A stretch of DNA of 64,000 nucleotides from Marinobacter caseinilyticus (GTDB lineage: Bacteria > Pseudomonadota > Gammaproteobacteria > Pseudomonadales > Oleiphilaceae): positions 31,325 to 95,324 of the forward strand of contig NZ_WUQJ01000017.1 in NCBI RefSeq assembly GCF_011074955.1. The letters run 5' to 3'. The stretch's first letter is position 1, and each line of letters starts with the position of its first letter. Made by a program: the position numbers and the translations under genes. The notes beneath the pieces were generated by a model. That model did no database searches, was not told where the DNA came from, and saw only the letters and a program-made list of their open reading frames with translations. Below are positions 1 to 8,041 of the stretch, piece after piece.

Positions 1-1
1 A

Positions 2-295
2 TACCCGGGGTTGAACACGCATCAGCGAGCACTTGATGCTGGCGATGACATACACGGCGTGTCGATACATTTCGTCACGGAAGACCTTGACGGTGGCCCC
101 GTGATAGCCCAGGCGGAGGTACTGGTGGCCCCGGGGGATACAGCAGACTCGTTGGCAGACAAGGTGCGTGAGAAAGAACATCTCCTTTACCCCATTGTTG
201 TGCGGTGGTTCTGTGAAGGCCGCCTGCAGCTGTCGGGCGACACGGTGCAGTTTGACGGCGAGCCAATGCCCCGGCCGTTTTACCTGAAGGACTGA
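2..295 (+). CDS. purN: phosphoribosylglycinamide formyltransferase, 3' part
   Basis: C-terminal 97 codons of PurN, which transfers a formyl group from 10-formyl-THF to GAR in purine synthesis. The frame is open from the window edge, so the gene starts upstream. The visible part begins YPGLNTHQRAL and continues into HFVTEDLDGGPVIAQAEV, which is the PurN region around the catalytic Asp and the folate-binding loop. In related bacteria purM-purN is followed by a DUF3108 gene, as here. The identification is firm; only the 5' end is missing. Confidence 0.93.
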   Translation, partial: YPGLNTHQRALDAGDDIHGVSIHFVTEDLDGGPVIAQAEVLVAPGDTADSLADKVREKEHLLYPIVVRWFCEGRLQLSGDTVQFDGEPMPRPFYLKD

Positions 296-413
296 CCAAC
301 GCACTTGGAGGCCCCCGTCTCGCATTACCGAAGCGTCATGCCGATACATGCATCGGCAGGCTACACTCACTAGCGATAATGGCACCCAAGGTCACTTGCG
401 ACGAGGAAGCTAC

Positions 414-1253
414 ATGACGGCACGCCCGAAATCACACCGGTGGCTATGCGCCTCCATGTTACTGACCCTGGCATGGGCGCCCACCCTGATCCGGGCCCAC
501 ACAGATTCCGACTCCGGGCGGGACGGGACTGAAAGCCAGAAAGCGCTGCCATTACCGGCCTTAACGGAGGCGGCGGCAGAGCGCGCTCCTGCCACGCCAG
601 ATAATACTGCCACCATCACCCTGCATTCCGCTCAATCCTCCTACAGCGCCGCCATTGACAAAGGGCTCGCCATCAACGGCAGTGCAAAGCGCATCTTGCA
701 GCCGCAACCGGATGGAACCTGGCTGTATCAGTTCAAAGTCGACTCTTTCATTGCAGATATTGACGAGTCAGTTCGGTTTCGCTGGCAGGACAACCGGGTG
801 ATTCCGCTGAAGTATCGGTACAAGCTGTCGGGTTTCATGATTAAAGATCGGGAGCGGGCCATAAACTATGACTGGAACACTATGACCGCCAGCGGTCATT
901 ATCGTGGTAAGGCATTTAAAATGGACCTCAAACCAGGGGCGCTCGACCCTTTGGGTTATCAACTGCAGCTCATGCAGGACATCAAGGCGGGCAAAACCAG
1001 CGTCCACTACAGCGTGACCGACAAAGGAAGCTATGACGAAGACCGATTTGCCGTTCTCGGAGAGGAAGTGCTGACCACCAGACTGGGCCAACAGCGGACA
1101 ATTAAAGCGGAAAAAGTCCGAGATCCGGACAGCAAGCGGACAACTCTACTGTGGTTTGCGCCGGAACTGGATTACCTACTGGTCCGATTGGTGCAGACGG
1201 AAACCGATGGCACCCGTTATGAAATTAACGTCAGAGATGCCGATATTCGTTAG
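414..1253 (+). CDS. DUF3108 family exported protein
   Basis: A 279-residue protein. I chose the ATG at 414 because GAGGAAG lies just upstream and the protein then opens with a signal peptide of about 28 residues (MTARPKSHRWLCASMLLTLAW...). The longer frame from 348 would put extra residues before the signal. The body resembles DUF3108, a periplasmic beta-rich family of unknown function often encoded directly after purMN. Features include the FRWQDNRVIPLKYRYKLSG segment and an acidic, Lys-rich C-terminus. It is probably envelope-associated. No catalytic motif is apparent. Confidence 0.8.
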   Translation: MTARPKSHRWLCASMLLTLAWAPTLIRAHTDSDSGRDGTESQKALPLPALTEAAAERAPATPDNTATITLHSAQSSYSAAIDKGLAINGSAKRILQPQPDGTWLYQFKVDSFIADIDESVRFRWQDNRVIPLKYRYKLSGFMIKDRERAINYDWNTMTASGHYRGKAFKMDLKPGALDPLGYQLQLMQDIKAGKTSVHYSVTDKGSYDEDRFAVLGEEVLTTRLGQQRTIKAEKVRDPDSKRTTLLWFAPELDYLLVRLVQTETDGTRYEINVRDADIR

Positions 1254-1289
1254 GTAAGCCCAGATCCCCCATACAGGTTTGTCAAACCA

Positions 1290-2558
1290 TCAGGGTTTGG
1301 CCTCGTCCCAGACCCGGCCGACTTCGTCCGCAATAATCCTCAGGCCTTCTGCCACACGGTCGTCGTCCTGCGAATAGGTGATCCTGAGACACTCGTGACG
1401 GTGCTGCCAGTCATCGTCTGGCAGGCCCGGAAAGAAATAGTGACCGGAGACCACCAACACTCCACGCGCTTTTAATCTCTGATAGAGCGCCAGGCTGGTG
1501 ATCGGCAGGTCCGGAAACCAGAGCCATAAAAACATGGCGCCTTCCGGCTTATGCGCATACCAGCGACATCGATCCCCCATGGCCTCGGTGAACACCGACA
1601 CGGCCCGTTCCATCTTGGCTTTGTAAAACGGACACACGACGTCCCGACTGAGCGAGAGTATGTCACCGCTTTGAACCAGAGGTTGGGCCAGCATCGCCCC
1701 GAAGCTGCCGGTGGCCAGGTTCATGATCGCATTAATGCTGGACAACGCTTTAATGATAGGCGCGTCGGCGATCACGATGCCCGTGCGTGCGGCAGGCAAC
1801 CCCAGCTTGGACAGGCTCAGGCACAAAATGATCTGTTGGTTCCAGTGCGGCTCTGCGTCGACAAACAACAGGCTGGGAAACGGAGTGCCATAGGCACCGT
1901 CGACAATCAATGGAATATCGTGAGACCGGGCCAATGCCTCCAGGCGCGCCATTTCTTCATCTGTCACGACATTGCCCGTGGGGTTGGTTGGGCGTGACAC
2001 ACAAATAGCCCCTGTCTCACCGGTTACCTCGAGTGCATCGAAATCGACTCGATATTTAAACTCATGGGCGCCGGTAAAGGATATATCCGGCCGCACCGCC
2101 CGAAACAGGTCCGCGCTCAGGCCAGCATCGGCATAGCCAATATACTCGGGCGCCAACGGAAGGAGAATGTGCTTGTGGTCGCCTTGCCCATAGTCCCCGC
2201 CGAACATATTGAACAACATAAAAAACGCCGCTTGGCTGCCATTCGTCAACGCCACGTTCTCGGGCGTCAGACCCCAATCGTATTCCGCATTGAGCAGTTC
2301 AACCAGGGAAGCGATAAACTGCTTTTCACCTTGCGGGGGATCGTAGATACCAACCAGACGACGGGTCGCGTCAGCATCACGGCTAATGTTGCCCAATATG
2401 GTTTGCAGTCGCGCCTGAACTTCCGGGATATGTCCGGGATTGCCGCCGCCCATCATGATCATGTCGTTGCCGGAAGACAGGGCGTTGCCGAGATCGTCCA
2501 TCAACGAAGTGATACCGGATTCAGCGGTAAACTTGTGGCCAAAAGCGGAAAGTTTCAT
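1290..2558 (-). CDS. avtA: valine--pyruvate aminotransferase
   Basis: A 422-residue fold-type I PLP aminotransferase matching AvtA, which interconverts L-valine + pyruvate and 2-oxoisovalerate + L-alanine. It opens with MKLSAFGHKFTAESGITSLM, typical of AvtA. The PLP-contact Asn is near 192 (NPTGN), Asp220 and Tyr223 lie in IVDGAYG, and the Schiff-base lysine is Lys251 in SLSKLGLPAARTG. Length matches the family (about 417). It converges with the DUF3108 gene across a 36-base gap. No clear ribosome-binding site precedes the ATG. Confidence 0.93.
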   Translation of the reverse strand: MKLSAFGHKFTAESGITSLMDDLGNALSSGNDMIMMGGGNPGHIPEVQARLQTILGNISRDADATRRLVGIYDPPQGEKQFIASLVELLNAEYDWGLTPENVALTNGSQAAFFMLFNMFGGDYGQGDHKHILLPLAPEYIGYADAGLSADLFRAVRPDISFTGAHEFKYRVDFDALEVTGETGAICVSRPTNPTGNVVTDEEMARLEALARSHDIPLIVDGAYGTPFPSLLFVDAEPHWNQQIILCLSLSKLGLPAARTGIVIADAPIIKALSSINAIMNLATGSFGAMLAQPLVQSGDILSLSRDVVCPFYKAKMERAVSVFTEAMGDRCRWYAHKPEGAMFLWLWFPDLPITSLALYQRLKARGVLVVSGHYFFPGLPDDDWQHRHECLRITYSQDDDRVAEGLRIIADEVGRVWDEAKP

Positions 2559-2615
2559 GGGTTAACCATTGTTGTTTGACTGCATCGCGATTGAAAGCGC
2601 GGCCGAGCCCTTATT

Positions 2616-2679
2616 ACGGAGTTACCGGATCACGTAGTTACCAGGTCACAGAGTGACCGGAACACGCCGTTCCGACGTC
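2616..2679. repeat. four imperfect 16-base tandem units
   Basis: Four adjacent 16-mers occupy the 260-base gap between avtA and tRNA-Arg: acggagttaccggatc, acgtagttaccaggtc, acagagtgaccggaac and acgccgttccgacgtc. Units 1 and 2 share most positions and units 3 and 4 are progressively diverged. The function is unknown. The rest of the gap (2559-2818) holds no gene that I can support. Confidence 0.5.
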
Positions 2680-2818
2680 CCCCAGCACACGGTGCACCTC
2701 GGCCAGCTTTGTGCTCCGGCCCAGCGCCCGCTTCGGTCGAGCCTCTTTCGGCTTCAGCGCTGTCGGACCTGGCTCTAACCGCAGCCTTATGTCTCAATAA
2801 GGTCGTGCTTAGTCAAAA

Positions 2819-2895
2819 TGGCGCGGCTGGAAGGATTCGAACCTCCGACCACCTGGTTCGAAGCCAGGTGCTCTATCCAGCTGAGCTACAGCCGC
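2819..2895 (-). tRNA. tRNA-Arg (UCG anticodon)
   Basis: On the minus strand this folds as a canonical 77-nt tRNA with encoded CCA. The acceptor is GCGGCTG/CAGCCGC with G discriminator, the D arm is GCTC...GAGC, the anticodon stem is CCTGG/CCAGG with loop CTTCGAA (anticodon TCG), and the T loop is TTCGAAT. It reads CGA and probably related CGN codons. Confidence 0.95.
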
Positions 2896-2928
2896 AAATT
2901 TGATGGATGACTATCAGTTTAGTCGGAA

Positions 2929-3528
2929 TCAGTCATTGAGCGATATGCCCAGGTTGCTGATACCCTCGTTGCCCGCTCGTGCCTTCATATTGGCGACAAA
3001 CTGTTCCGTCGGGGTTCGTTGACGCTTCATGGACAGCAACATATCCCGTTGAAAAGCCTTGTCGATTTTCATCAATTCGTGCTGATCCAGCAACTTGACC
3101 AACTCATCGTCTTCCAGCTCTTCACCTTCAGTGACTTCAATAAAGTTCATCACCGTGCCCATGGCCCATTGAGAAGCCTCGGACGCGCGGTGGCGATCGG
3201 GGTTGAGGCGGTTCAGCAACGCCTGCTCCAACAGACGGCAAAAATCGAACGCCGGGTACACGCCGTACATGTCGTATTCATCCACATCCGGAGACAAACT
3301 TTCAAGTTTTGCCAGCATCTGGGGCAACGCAGCTTCTGTCGTTTGCTCTTGCAGAGTATCCCACGCCAAATCCAGAAGGTGGCGCATTTTTGCGCCGCTT
3401 TTCATTCCAATGGCGTCAGAAAACAGAGCGTAATTGGGAAAAGCCCGTTCGGCAAGTGCCAGCAGGAAGGCACACTCTCGCCAGCCCTGCAATTGCTCGA
3501 CCGCTTTAAAAAATTGATTGGCGTTCAA
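2929..3528 (-). CDS. YjaG/DUF416 family protein
   Basis: A 199-residue soluble, mainly helical protein of the DUF416 (YjaG) family, of unknown molecular function. The family-like segments WRECAFLLALAERAFPNY and LNRHNPD-like LLNRLNPDRH are visible. The start codon is TTG, fixed by a strong AGGAGG at 3535-3540 (plus-strand complement) six bases upstream; no ATG fits the family N-terminus. It lies between tRNA-Arg and dcd on the same strand, so it may be cotranscribed with dcd (45-base gap). Confidence 0.85.
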   Translation of the reverse strand: MNANQFFKAVEQLQGWRECAFLLALAERAFPNYALFSDAIGMKSGAKMRHLLDLAWDTLQEQTTEAALPQMLAKLESLSPDVDEYDMYGVYPAFDFCRLLEQALLNRLNPDRHRASEASQWAMGTVMNFIEVTEGEELEDDELVKLLDQHELMKIDKAFQRDMLLSMKRQRTPTEQFVANMKARAGNEGISNLGISLND

Positions 3529-3573
3529 ACCAACCCTCCTTGCCCTGTGAATAACCAGAAGTCGAGTACACGA

Positions 3574-4140
3574 CTATGTGCGAGGCAGCGTTACCCCAGT
3601 CTGTCCCAGGTATTTTCCACCCCGATCCTTGTAACTGGTCTCACAGACTTCATCGGATTCGAAGAACAACATCTGCGCTACGCCTTCATTGGCGTATATT
3701 TTCGCCGGCAAATTGGTGGTGTTGGAGAACTCTAACGTGACCTGACCTTCCCACTCCGGCTCCAACGGCGTGACGTTTACAATGATGCCACACCGTGCGT
3801 AAGTGGATTTGCCCAGGCAAATCGTGAGAACACTGCGTGGAATTCGAAAATACTCCACTGTGCGAGCGAGAGCGAACGAATTCGGGGGAATGATACAGAC
3901 ATCGCTGGTGATGTTGACGAAGCTGTTGTCGTCGAAATTTTTTGGGTCCACCGTGGCGGAATGCACATTGGTGAAAATTTTGAACTCATTGCTGCACCGT
4001 ACATCGTAGCCATAGCTGGACGTACCGTAGGATATGACCCGGCCCTTGGAGGATTCTCGAACCTGGCCGCTCTCAAACGGCTCGATCATGGCGTGATCCT
4101 GTGCCATACGACGGATCCACTTGTCGGATTTTATGCTCAT
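3574..4140 (-). CDS. dcd: dCTP deaminase
   Basis: A 188-residue homotrimeric enzyme that deaminates dCTP to dUTP, the main route to dUMP/dTTP in gammaproteobacteria. It starts [14 protein letters not shown], has the nucleotide-binding [10 protein letters not shown] segment, and Glu137 in VTLEFSNT at the position of the catalytic Glu. The C-terminal [18 protein letters not shown] tail closes over the active site. Length is normal. It is transcribed divergently from the hydrolase/acyltransferase pair; the intervening 290 bases contain no convincing additional gene. Confidence 0.96.
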   Translation of the reverse strand: MSIKSDKWIRRMAQDHAMIEPFESGQVRESSKGRVISYGTSSYGYDVRCSNEFKIFTNVHSATVDPKNFDDNSFVNITSDVCIIPPNSFALARTVEYFRIPRSVLTICLGKSTYARCGIIVNVTPLEPEWEGQVTLEFSNTTNLPAKIYANEGVAQMLFFESDEVCETSYKDRGGKYLGQTGVTLPRT

Positions 4141-4431
4141 TTGTGCAGTCTCATCATGAATTCAAAGAGGTGTCCCGAATGGGGGACGCGTATCTTAACG
4201 CCAGCGCACATCGAACACAAAACAGCCGTGCACATTCCACTCAGCCCACCCCGACACCGCTGACTGCAAGTCTCCTTCAATACGGCCAGCAAGGCCTGTT
4301 TCGTTGACTCTGGCGTTCTGGTCTAGACTGACAACATCAGGCGCCTGTTTTTACGGGCGACAATGGCGATGAACATCCGCCGGCGTCGCAATCCGAGCAG
4401 TCAGACAGTGCCTTTTTCTAAAAGGATTCCG

Positions 4432-5226
4432 ATGGTGATGCCAAATAACGTACGAGCACCTTCCAAAGCCCTGTTTATCACAGAACCCAGCCGATCGATG
4501 ACGGAGTTTGGCTTACTCCCGCTGGGCCTTCCACTGATACTGGCGGCCCCACGGGGCGACGGTCATCCCGTGATGGTTTTTCCTGGCATGGCGGCGAGCG
4601 ATTTGTCCACGATCACTCTGCGTACGGTGCTTGCCAATAAGGGCTACCGAGTTTATGGCTGGGACCAGGGCCGCAACTATGGTTCTGAGGAGTTGATGGA
4701 CCCACTGCTAAGCCGGTTGTCGTGGATCCGGCAAAAACACGGTGCGACGGTGAGCCTGGTGGGCTGGAGTTTGGGCGGCATCTATGCCCGCGAACTGGCC
4801 AAGCTCGCCCCGCATGATGTCCGGTGTGTGGTTACCCTGGGCAGCCCCTTCAAGGGGCCCTCCAAGGCCTCCAACGTTTGGCGCATCTACGAAATTTTGA
4901 GTCGCAACAAGGTTCAAGATGACGCCGACCCGCGGTTTTCGGTTACCCCGCCAGTGCCCACCACCGCCATCTTCAGCCGCAGCGATGGCATTGTGGCCTG
5001 GCAATCCTGTGCCGAGAAGCCGGGGCCCAAGGTTGAGAGCATTGAGGTGGTGGGCAGCCACGTAGGCCTCGGCCACAATGCGTTATCACTCTACGCCATC
5101 GCTGACCGCCTGGCTCAGCCGGAACACAGCTGGGCCCCCTTTTCGCCCCGTGGGGTCCGACGCTGGCTCTATCGCAACCCCTGGCGAGACGGCGAGTCCC
5201 GCAACGCAGTAGAAGGACAGGTTTGA
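4432..5226 (+). CDS. alpha/beta hydrolase, lipase-like
   Basis: A 264-residue alpha/beta hydrolase. The chosen ATG (4432) follows AAAAGGA by a normal spacing; an in-frame start at 4363 would add 23 basic residues with no match to the fold. The nucleophile elbow is GWSLGG with Ser113, and the acid and base are probably Asp185 (SRSDGIV) and His210 or His215 (GSHVGLGHN). It resembles the esterase/lipase proteins found beside wax ester synthases. Its stop codon overlaps the next ATG by one base, so the two are translationally coupled. It may hydrolyse or remodel acyl esters, but the substrate is not shown. Confidence 0.8.
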   Translation: MVMPNNVRAPSKALFITEPSRSMTEFGLLPLGLPLILAAPRGDGHPVMVFPGMAASDLSTITLRTVLANKGYRVYGWDQGRNYGSEELMDPLLSRLSWIRQKHGATVSLVGWSLGGIYARELAKLAPHDVRCVVTLGSPFKGPSKASNVWRIYEILSRNKVQDDADPRFSVTPPVPTTAIFSRSDGIVAWQSCAEKPGPKVESIEVVGSHVGLGHNALSLYAIADRLAQPEHSWAPFSPRGVRRWLYRNPWRDGESRNAVEGQV

Positions 5227-6653
5227 TGCAGCAACTGAGCGGTCTTGACACAACATTCCTGAATATTGAAAGCAATGCGTGCCCCATGCACGTGGGTGGA
5301 CTGGTCATTTTGGAGCCACCTACCCCCAAACCGGAAGACGGTGGTTTTGGGCAGATATTCAGACATATTGAAAGCCGCCTTGACCTGATCCCCCCACTGA
5401 GACGACGACTGGTCAGTTCACCACTGGGTCTGGACCACCCCTACTGGATCGAAGACCCGGATTTCGATCTGGTGCACCATATCAAGCATCGTGCCCTGCC
5501 AAGTCCGGGCGACAATGGCAAACTCACCGACCTGGTGTGCGAACTCGCCAGTACCCGGCTGGATAGAAATCTGCCATTGTGGCAAATAAACTTCGTTGAA
5601 GGCCTTCAGGATGGCCGGGTTGCCGTCATTACCAAGATGCACCACGCCGCCATTGATGGCATTTCCGGCGCCGAAATTCTCGGAAATTTACTCGACCTGA
5701 AGCCCCAACCCGCCTCTGTCACAGAACCGGATACCCGCTGGCGGCCGGATGCTATTCCTTCGCTTGCCAAACTTGCCGGCCTGACAACAAAATCGTTAGC
5801 CCGGCGGCCTGGAAAAGCCGTACGCCTGATCCGCGACACCTGGCCATTCCTTGTTTCCTCTGGCCATGCCTTGTGGCAGCAACGCAAACTGTCCGGAAAG
5901 TTCACCGACCTCGTTACATTGGCGCCACGCACGCGGTTTAACTGTAAGATTTCCGCCCGGCGATCATTTGCATTTGGTTCCCTGGCGCTTGATCGGGTCA
6001 AAACCGTCAAGAATGCCTTCGGCACCACCGTCAACGATGTCGTGATGGCGGTATGCGGAGCGGCTTTGAGAACGTATCTGGATGAAAAAGCCGAGTTACC
6101 TGAAAAACCGCTGGTTGCGGGCATACCCATGTCAACACGCACCGATGAGCAAAAAGGCGCTGCCGGCAATCAGGTGACCTTTCTACGGGCAACGCTGCAC
6201 ACCGACGAGGCGGACCCCGTTGTCAGGCTGCAGAAAATCAGCCGGGAAATGGCCATTGCCAAGGAGCGCATGCGCGCGGTACCGGCCAATCTGATGGGCG
6301 ACTGGGCCCAGCTACCGGCTCCGGCCCTAATGGCTCAGGCTGCCCGCCTGTACGAAAACTTCGCCATTCAGAACTACCACACGCCAGCGTTCAATGTCGT
6401 CATTTCCAATGTGCCAGGTCCCACCGTGCCGCTGTATTTTGGTGGTCTGAAAGTCCTTGCACACTACCCGGTCAGCATCCCGTTTCATGGCGCTTCTTTT
6501 AACATCACGTTCATGAGCTATTGCGGCAACCTGGACTTCGGACTGACGGCCAATTACGAGAGCGTGCCCGACATCGAGCATTTTGCAGAACTGATGGACA
6601 CCGCGCTGGCATCCCTGGTGGAGCGAGCCGAGACTGCAGCGATGGTCAGCTAG
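5226..6653 (+). CDS. wax ester synthase/diacylglycerol acyltransferase
   Basis: A 475-residue WS/DGAT (WSD/AtfA type) that transfers acyl groups from acyl-CoA to fatty alcohols or diacylglycerol, producing storage wax esters or triacylglycerol at the inner membrane. It has the N-terminal LSGLDTTFLNIES motif, the catalytic HHAAIDG motif at residues 139-145, and the C-terminal NVVISNVPGP motif. Length is typical (450-480). The ATG overlaps the TGA of the hydrolase, with AAGGA upstream. Marine hydrocarbon-using gammaproteobacteria often carry several such genes. Confidence 0.93.
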   Translation: MQQLSGLDTTFLNIESNACPMHVGGLVILEPPTPKPEDGGFGQIFRHIESRLDLIPPLRRRLVSSPLGLDHPYWIEDPDFDLVHHIKHRALPSPGDNGKLTDLVCELASTRLDRNLPLWQINFVEGLQDGRVAVITKMHHAAIDGISGAEILGNLLDLKPQPASVTEPDTRWRPDAIPSLAKLAGLTTKSLARRPGKAVRLIRDTWPFLVSSGHALWQQRKLSGKFTDLVTLAPRTRFNCKISARRSFAFGSLALDRVKTVKNAFGTTVNDVVMAVCGAALRTYLDEKAELPEKPLVAGIPMSTRTDEQKGAAGNQVTFLRATLHTDEADPVVRLQKISREMAIAKERMRAVPANLMGDWAQLPAPALMAQAARLYENFAIQNYHTPAFNVVISNVPGPTVPLYFGGLKVLAHYPVSIPFHGASFNITFMSYCGNLDFGLTANYESVPDIEHFAELMDTALASLVERAETAAMVS

Positions 6654-6803
6654 CCCGCTTGCCACACAGCACGCAATCCAGGCACCCGCGAGGCGGGTCA
6701 TTACTAACTCTCGCGTCCGGTGCCCGGGGATCATGTTGACAGCCAGCCAGCGGCCGCAGACTGGCGCCGTCTGTGGCTTTCAGACCATCAGGACACGACT
6801 GCC

Positions 6804-7904
6804 TCAGTCGTCACTCATCGAAACACTGGGAATGGGGGAACTGAAATTGCGGGCACGCTGGGACAAGGTTGCGCCCACTCGTCGGGCAATATCCCGGTAG
6901 CGTCTTGCTACTTCCGAGTCCGGCTCCGCCACGACGGAGGGGGTTCCACTGTCGGTCTGCTCCCGAATCGTCATATGCAGGGGCAACTGGCCCAGCAACG
7001 TGGTGTCGTAGGCTTCCGCCACGCGCCCACCGCCGCCTTCGCCAAAGAGGTGTTCCTCATGACCGCAATGGCTGCAGATGTGGACGCTCATATTTTCGAC
7101 CACGCCCAGCACCGGTATCTCCACTTTGCGGAACATTTCTATGCCCTTTTTGCAATCCAGCAAGGCAATGTCCTGTGGCGTGGTCACAATGACCGCGCCG
7201 GTGACAGGCACTTTTTGCGCCAACGTCAGCTGTATATCACCCGTGCCCGGTGGCATATCCACAATCAGATAATCGAGCTCATGCCAGAGAGTCTGTGTCA
7301 GCAATTGCTGCACGGCACCGCTCACCATAGGGCCGCGCCAGACCATGGGGGTTTTGTCCGTCACCAGAAACGCCATCGACATGGCGTAAATGCCGTGGGC
7401 GGGTACGGGTATAAAGTATTTGTCCTCTTGGGTATCCGGGCGCTGGCCTTCCGGAATCCCCAACATCATGCCGACACTCGGGCCGTAGATATCCGCGTCC
7501 AGGATGCCCACACGGGCCCCTTCCTGACTCAGCGCCAACGCCAGGTTGACGGCCGTGGTCGATTTGCCAACGCCACCTTTGCCAGAGGCAACGGCAATAA
7601 TATTCTTCACCCCGGCGATTGATTGCAGATTGTTCTGAGCCTGATGGGCACGAATATGCTGACGGACATCAACGACTACGTCAGTCACACCGTCCACATC
7701 CTCAAGCGCGTTCCGAACGAGTTCCTTGAGCGCGCCGGCAATGCCCTGGGAGGCGTATCCCAGCTCAACCGACAACGTCACCCGCCCCTCCCCGTCTGAA
7801 GCCAGAGACTTAACCGCCCCCATCTCATAGAGGTCCTGCTCAAGGTAGGGATCACGGTACTGACGTACCGCCATTTCGAGGGCTTGCTGGGAAATTGGCG
7901 TCAT
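6804..7904 (-). CDS. apbC: Mrp/ApbC iron-sulfur carrier ATPase
   Basis: A 366-residue cytosolic P-loop ATPase that carries Fe-S clusters to apoproteins. Residues 1-85 form a DUF59/MIP18-like domain. The deviant Walker A GKGGVGKST is at 108-116, and the C-terminal CSHC at Cys277/Cys280 binds the bridging cluster. I chose ATG 7904 because GGAGAG precedes it; an upstream frame extends 13 codons further without a ribosome-binding site. It is divergent from metG, as in many gammaproteobacteria. A 7-bp hairpin (6795-6811) overlaps its stop codon. Confidence 0.95.
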   Translation of the reverse strand: MTPISQQALEMAVRQYRDPYLEQDLYEMGAVKSLASDGEGRVTLSVELGYASQGIAGALKELVRNALEDVDGVTDVVVDVRQHIRAHQAQNNLQSIAGVKNIIAVASGKGGVGKSTTAVNLALALSQEGARVGILDADIYGPSVGMMLGIPEGQRPDTQEDKYFIPVPAHGIYAMSMAFLVTDKTPMVWRGPMVSGAVQQLLTQTLWHELDYLIVDMPPGTGDIQLTLAQKVPVTGAVIVTTPQDIALLDCKKGIEMFRKVEIPVLGVVENMSVHICSHCGHEEHLFGEGGGGRVAEAYDTTLLGQLPLHMTIREQTDSGTPSVVAEPDSEVARRYRDIARRVGATLSQRARNFSSPIPSVSMSDD

Positions 7905-8041
7905 GGAACTCTCCACACAGGTAAAAAAACCATTTACGGTCACGAAAATCGGGCTGGCCGGATGAAAAAAATGCGTCTGGAAGGTATCATCTGTGCCCGC
8001 TTCTGGCCATAACCATCCATGATCAAGGTTCGGACATTAAC

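Noticed and set aside
2709..2903. 64-codon plus-strand frame across tRNA-Arg
   Set aside because: It is the antisense translation of the tRNA; similar spurious frames (RIRTSDHLVRSQ...) are commonly misannotated as proteins.
4300..4340. Possible sigma-70 promoter before the hydrolase gene (TTGACT...TAGACT)
   Set aside because: Spacing is only 14 bases and no better -10 falls at 16-18 bases.
6720..7622. 300-codon frame antisense to the Mrp gene
   Set aside because: Shadow frame with His-rich composition and no recognisable domain; Mrp has full motifs.
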